Assembly (NCBI RefSeq): GCF_027922145.1
Contig: NZ_BSFC01000044.1
Coordinates: 1 to 64,000 of the forward strand
DNA: 64,000 nucleotides
Origin: Novosphingobium resinovorum
GTDB lineage: Bacteria; Pseudomonadota; Alphaproteobacteria; Sphingomonadales; Sphingomonadaceae
Reading direction: 5' to 3'
Part shown: positions 62,437 to 64,000 of the stretch, piece by piece
Position numbering within the stretch: the stretch's first letter is position 1
Layout: every line of letters begins with the position of its first letter
Made by a program: the position numbers and the translations under genes
Notes under the pieces: generated by a model
What the model saw: only the letters and a program-made list of their open reading frames with translations
What the model was told of the DNA's origin: nothing
Databases searched by the model: none

Positions 62437-63593
62437 TGACCTCCCGTGCTGGTCGGTACGCTGACCGAGGTGTCGGGAGCGGGTGCGGCACGGCGCTGCA
62501 TCTCGGGCAGCGGCAGGACGGTGTTCACGCCCTTTTCGCCGACCACCGTGTCATTGTCGCGCAGGACGCGTTCCATCGTTTCGTAGTACATGCGGCGCTT
62601 GGTCACTTCGGGGGCGAGCCTGTATTCCTCGTAGACCTTGTCGAACGAGCTGGCATCGCCCTGGGCGCGGGCGATTACCTGCTGCGCCCAGGCGCGCGCC
62701 TCGGAACGGTCGCGCTCGGCTTCCTGCTGGGCGACGTTGACGTTGTCGAACGCGCCCTTGGTCTTGGCGGGCGGGTCGGCCTTCTTGATCTCGACGCCCT
62801 GGATGGCGATGCCCGAGCGGTAGAAGTCGAGGATGCGCTGCATGCGCTCGCCCACGTCCTGCTCGACTTGCGCACGGCCTGCACCGGACAGAGCCTGGCC
62901 CAGCGAGACTTGCGCGATCGAGGCGCGCATCGCGGCCTCGGCCACTTCCTGTACGGTGCCGTCCGGGTCGGCGAGGCGGAAGGTGTAGTCCTTCAGGCCC
63001 TTGATGTTCCAGCGCACGAGGTAGCTGAGATCGACCAGGCTCTTGTCGCTGGTGAGCATCAGCTTCTCGTTCTCGTTGTCGGGCACGGCCACGACCTGGA
63101 ACGAGCTGACATCGACGACCTTCACCTGCTCGATCGGCCAAGGGAGGGTCAGGCTCACGCCCGAATCGACGGTGCGCGAATACTGGCCGAGCGTGGTGAC
63201 CACGCCCTGTTCCTTGGGGCCGAGCATGTGGACGCTGGAGAAACCGAGCACCACCAGCACGGCGGCGCCGATGCCGAGCGGCAGCCACGACTTGCCGTCC
63301 GGACGGCGCGGCAGGTTGGGGAAGCCGCCGGGGCCGCGCGGGCCGCCGCCTCCGCCACCGGGGCGCCGCTGGTCGCCGCGCCGAAAGATGTCCTCGATGC
63401 TGGCCGAGCGGCGGGGCGGGGTGCCCTCTCCGCTGGGGAGCCAGGGATTGCGGGGGCCTTTGCGCTCGGGGGTTTCGGACTGCGGCTCGTCGGGCTGGCT
63501 GCCGGATGCGTCTGCGCCGTCGGACCCGTCGCCGTCTCCGCTACCGCCGCCGTCATTGCCGCCGCCGCCCCACGGGCTGTTGCGTCCCGTCAT
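62433..63593 (-). CDS. hflK: HflK, modulator of FtsH
   Basis: 386 residues from MTGRNSPWGGGG; an ATG 22 codons upstream is possible but lies next to a TATAGA-like -10. The Gly-rich cytoplasmic N-terminus (SPWGGGGNDGGGSG) is followed by a membrane helix (LGIGAAVLVVLGFSSVHML) and an SPFH domain (LGPKEQGVVTTLGQYSRTVDSGVSLTLPWPIEQV). Partner of HflC, overlap 4 bases. Confidence 0.93.
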   Translation of the reverse strand: MTGRNSPWGGGGNDGGGSGDGDGSDGADASGSQPDEPQSETPERKGPRNPWLPSGEGTPPRRSASIEDIFRRGDQRRPGGGGGGPRGPGGFPNLPRRPDGKSWLPLGIGAAVLVVLGFSSVHMLGPKEQGVVTTLGQYSRTVDSGVSLTLPWPIEQVKVVDVSSFQVVAVPDNENEKLMLTSDKSLVDLSYLVRWNIKGLKDYTFRLADPDGTVQEVAEAAMRASIAQVSLGQALSGAGRAQVEQDVGERMQRILDFYRSGIAIQGVEIKKADPPAKTKGAFDNVNVAQQEAERDRSEARAWAQQVIARAQGDASSFDKVYEEYRLAPEVTKRRMYYETMERVLRDNDTVVGEKGVNTVLPLPEMQRRAAPAPDTSVSVPTSTGGQ

Positions 63594-63808
63594 CTGGGAA
63601 ATTCCCGTTCCGTCCCCCGGCACGCCGCCAGGCGTGTCTGCACCACCGATAGCTGTCATGAGGCTATCTATAAGAACCCCTCGGGCAAATAACAGTGCCT
63701 CTCTTGCCCTTTTTCCCCGCGTACGCCACCTGAGCGGCGAGCGCCGGGGTATCCCTCGGCCATGACGGACACGCCGGAAACGAACCGGCAATCTACTGGA
63801 GACGACGA

Positions 63809-64000
63809 GTGAGCAGCGCCGAAGGTCTTGGGGCAGGAACCGAAAGCGACGATCTCAAGGCGCTGCTTCGGCCCGAGGCCGCAGCGCGTGTCCAGTCGCT
63901 GCGCGCGGCGGACGGCCGCGCGACGCTGGTTCTCGATGCGACCGGCCTCGATGCGGCGGCGCGGGCAGGACTGGAAGCGCATGTGCGCGATGCGCTTGGC
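63809..64000 (+). CDS. Mrp/ApbC-type iron-sulfur carrier ATPase (5' part only)
   Basis: The window ends after 64 codons. The GTG start has GGAG about 9 bases upstream. The visible sequence (DLKALLRPEAAARVQSLRAADGRATLVLDATGLDAAARAGLEAHV) looks like the MIP18/FeS-assembly N-terminal part of sphingomonad Mrp proteins, which are often next to hflK-hflC. The ATPase P-loop would lie beyond the window, so this is provisional. Divergent from hflK. Confidence 0.6.
   Translation, partial: MSSAEGLGAGTESDDLKALLRPEAAARVQSLRAADGRATLVLDATGLDAAARAGLEAHVRDALG

Noticed and set aside
63762..63812. 16-codon open frame ending in the TGA that overlaps the Mrp-type GTG start
   Set aside because: No ribosome site for the short frame. 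A coupled leader peptide is possible but unsupported.

Overview
The window is chromosomal DNA from a GC-rich alphaproteobacterium. The DnaA, ClpS, DegP-HflC-HflK and class I PHA synthase sequences, the LptFG pair and the small-repeat content all suggest a sphingomonad (Sphingomonadales, Novosphingobium-like). That assignment is recognition from memory, not a database result. Genes are dense, often overlap by 1-4 bases, and most belong to the core genome. No prophage, transposase, CRISPR array, rRNA operon or plasmid backbone was seen.

Layout. 0-5 kb: a LuxR-type regulator, a structured orphan intergenic element, and a pyrimidine-degradation (Rut) set in the order rutB-rutC-rutD-rutA, split by nested repeats. 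5-9.3 kb: a PilZ protein, the bifunctional ppGpp enzyme Rsh, and a DUF1905-cyclophilin pair. 9.3-11.5 kb: tRNA-Ser, tRNA-Cys, mobA and a winged-helix regulator in a stretch that reads less GC-rich. 11.5-16 kb: an AlaC-like aminotransferase diverging from phaC, then a phasin gene with a basic N-terminal extension. 16-21.5 kb: clpS, lptF-lptG, a three-histidine-box desaturase and a GNAT-fold acyltransferase that may be a ceramide synthase. 21.5-33 kb: a GST, lipB, membrane and methyltransferase genes, a metallophosphoesterase-2Fe-2S-ArsC operon, a TonB-dependent receptor, and a tetR-xdhC-mocA operon with a perfect operator. 33-41.6 kb: an L,D-transpeptidase-like protein, phaZ, an ABC exporter, an M13 peptidase, uppP and ppk2. 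41.7-53.5 kb: rpmG, lolA, a candidate sRNA, xthA-ribA, mutM, rpsT, dnaA, a diguanylate cyclase, DUF983-MoeB, a sirtuin, dapB-nth and a lipoprotein. 53.5-64 kb: a dicarboxylate symporter, dapE, a cupin, msrB, a class A PBP, degP, hflC-hflK and the start of an Mrp-type ATPase.

Functional links. Carbon storage is covered by phaC, the phasin and phaZ; the phasin and phaZ upstream regions share a TGCNNYGCARCA-type box that may be a PhaR operator. Envelope biogenesis is covered by lptFG, lolA, uppP, the PBP, degP, hflKC and the L,D-transpeptidase. Stringent and phosphate metabolism is represented by rsh, ppk2 and two ribosomal-protein genes with a matching promoter layout. Molybdenum-cofactor functions (mobA, mocA, xdhC and a 2Fe-2S hydroxylase subunit) are scattered, and no molybdenum-binding large subunit is present.

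The main non-coding features are a 77-bp inverted-repeat element present in eight copies, mostly just behind gene ends; a second CTCCCC-rich repeat family; a 21-bp-period GTGTCACCTT array; and two candidate structured RNAs that each end in a terminator.
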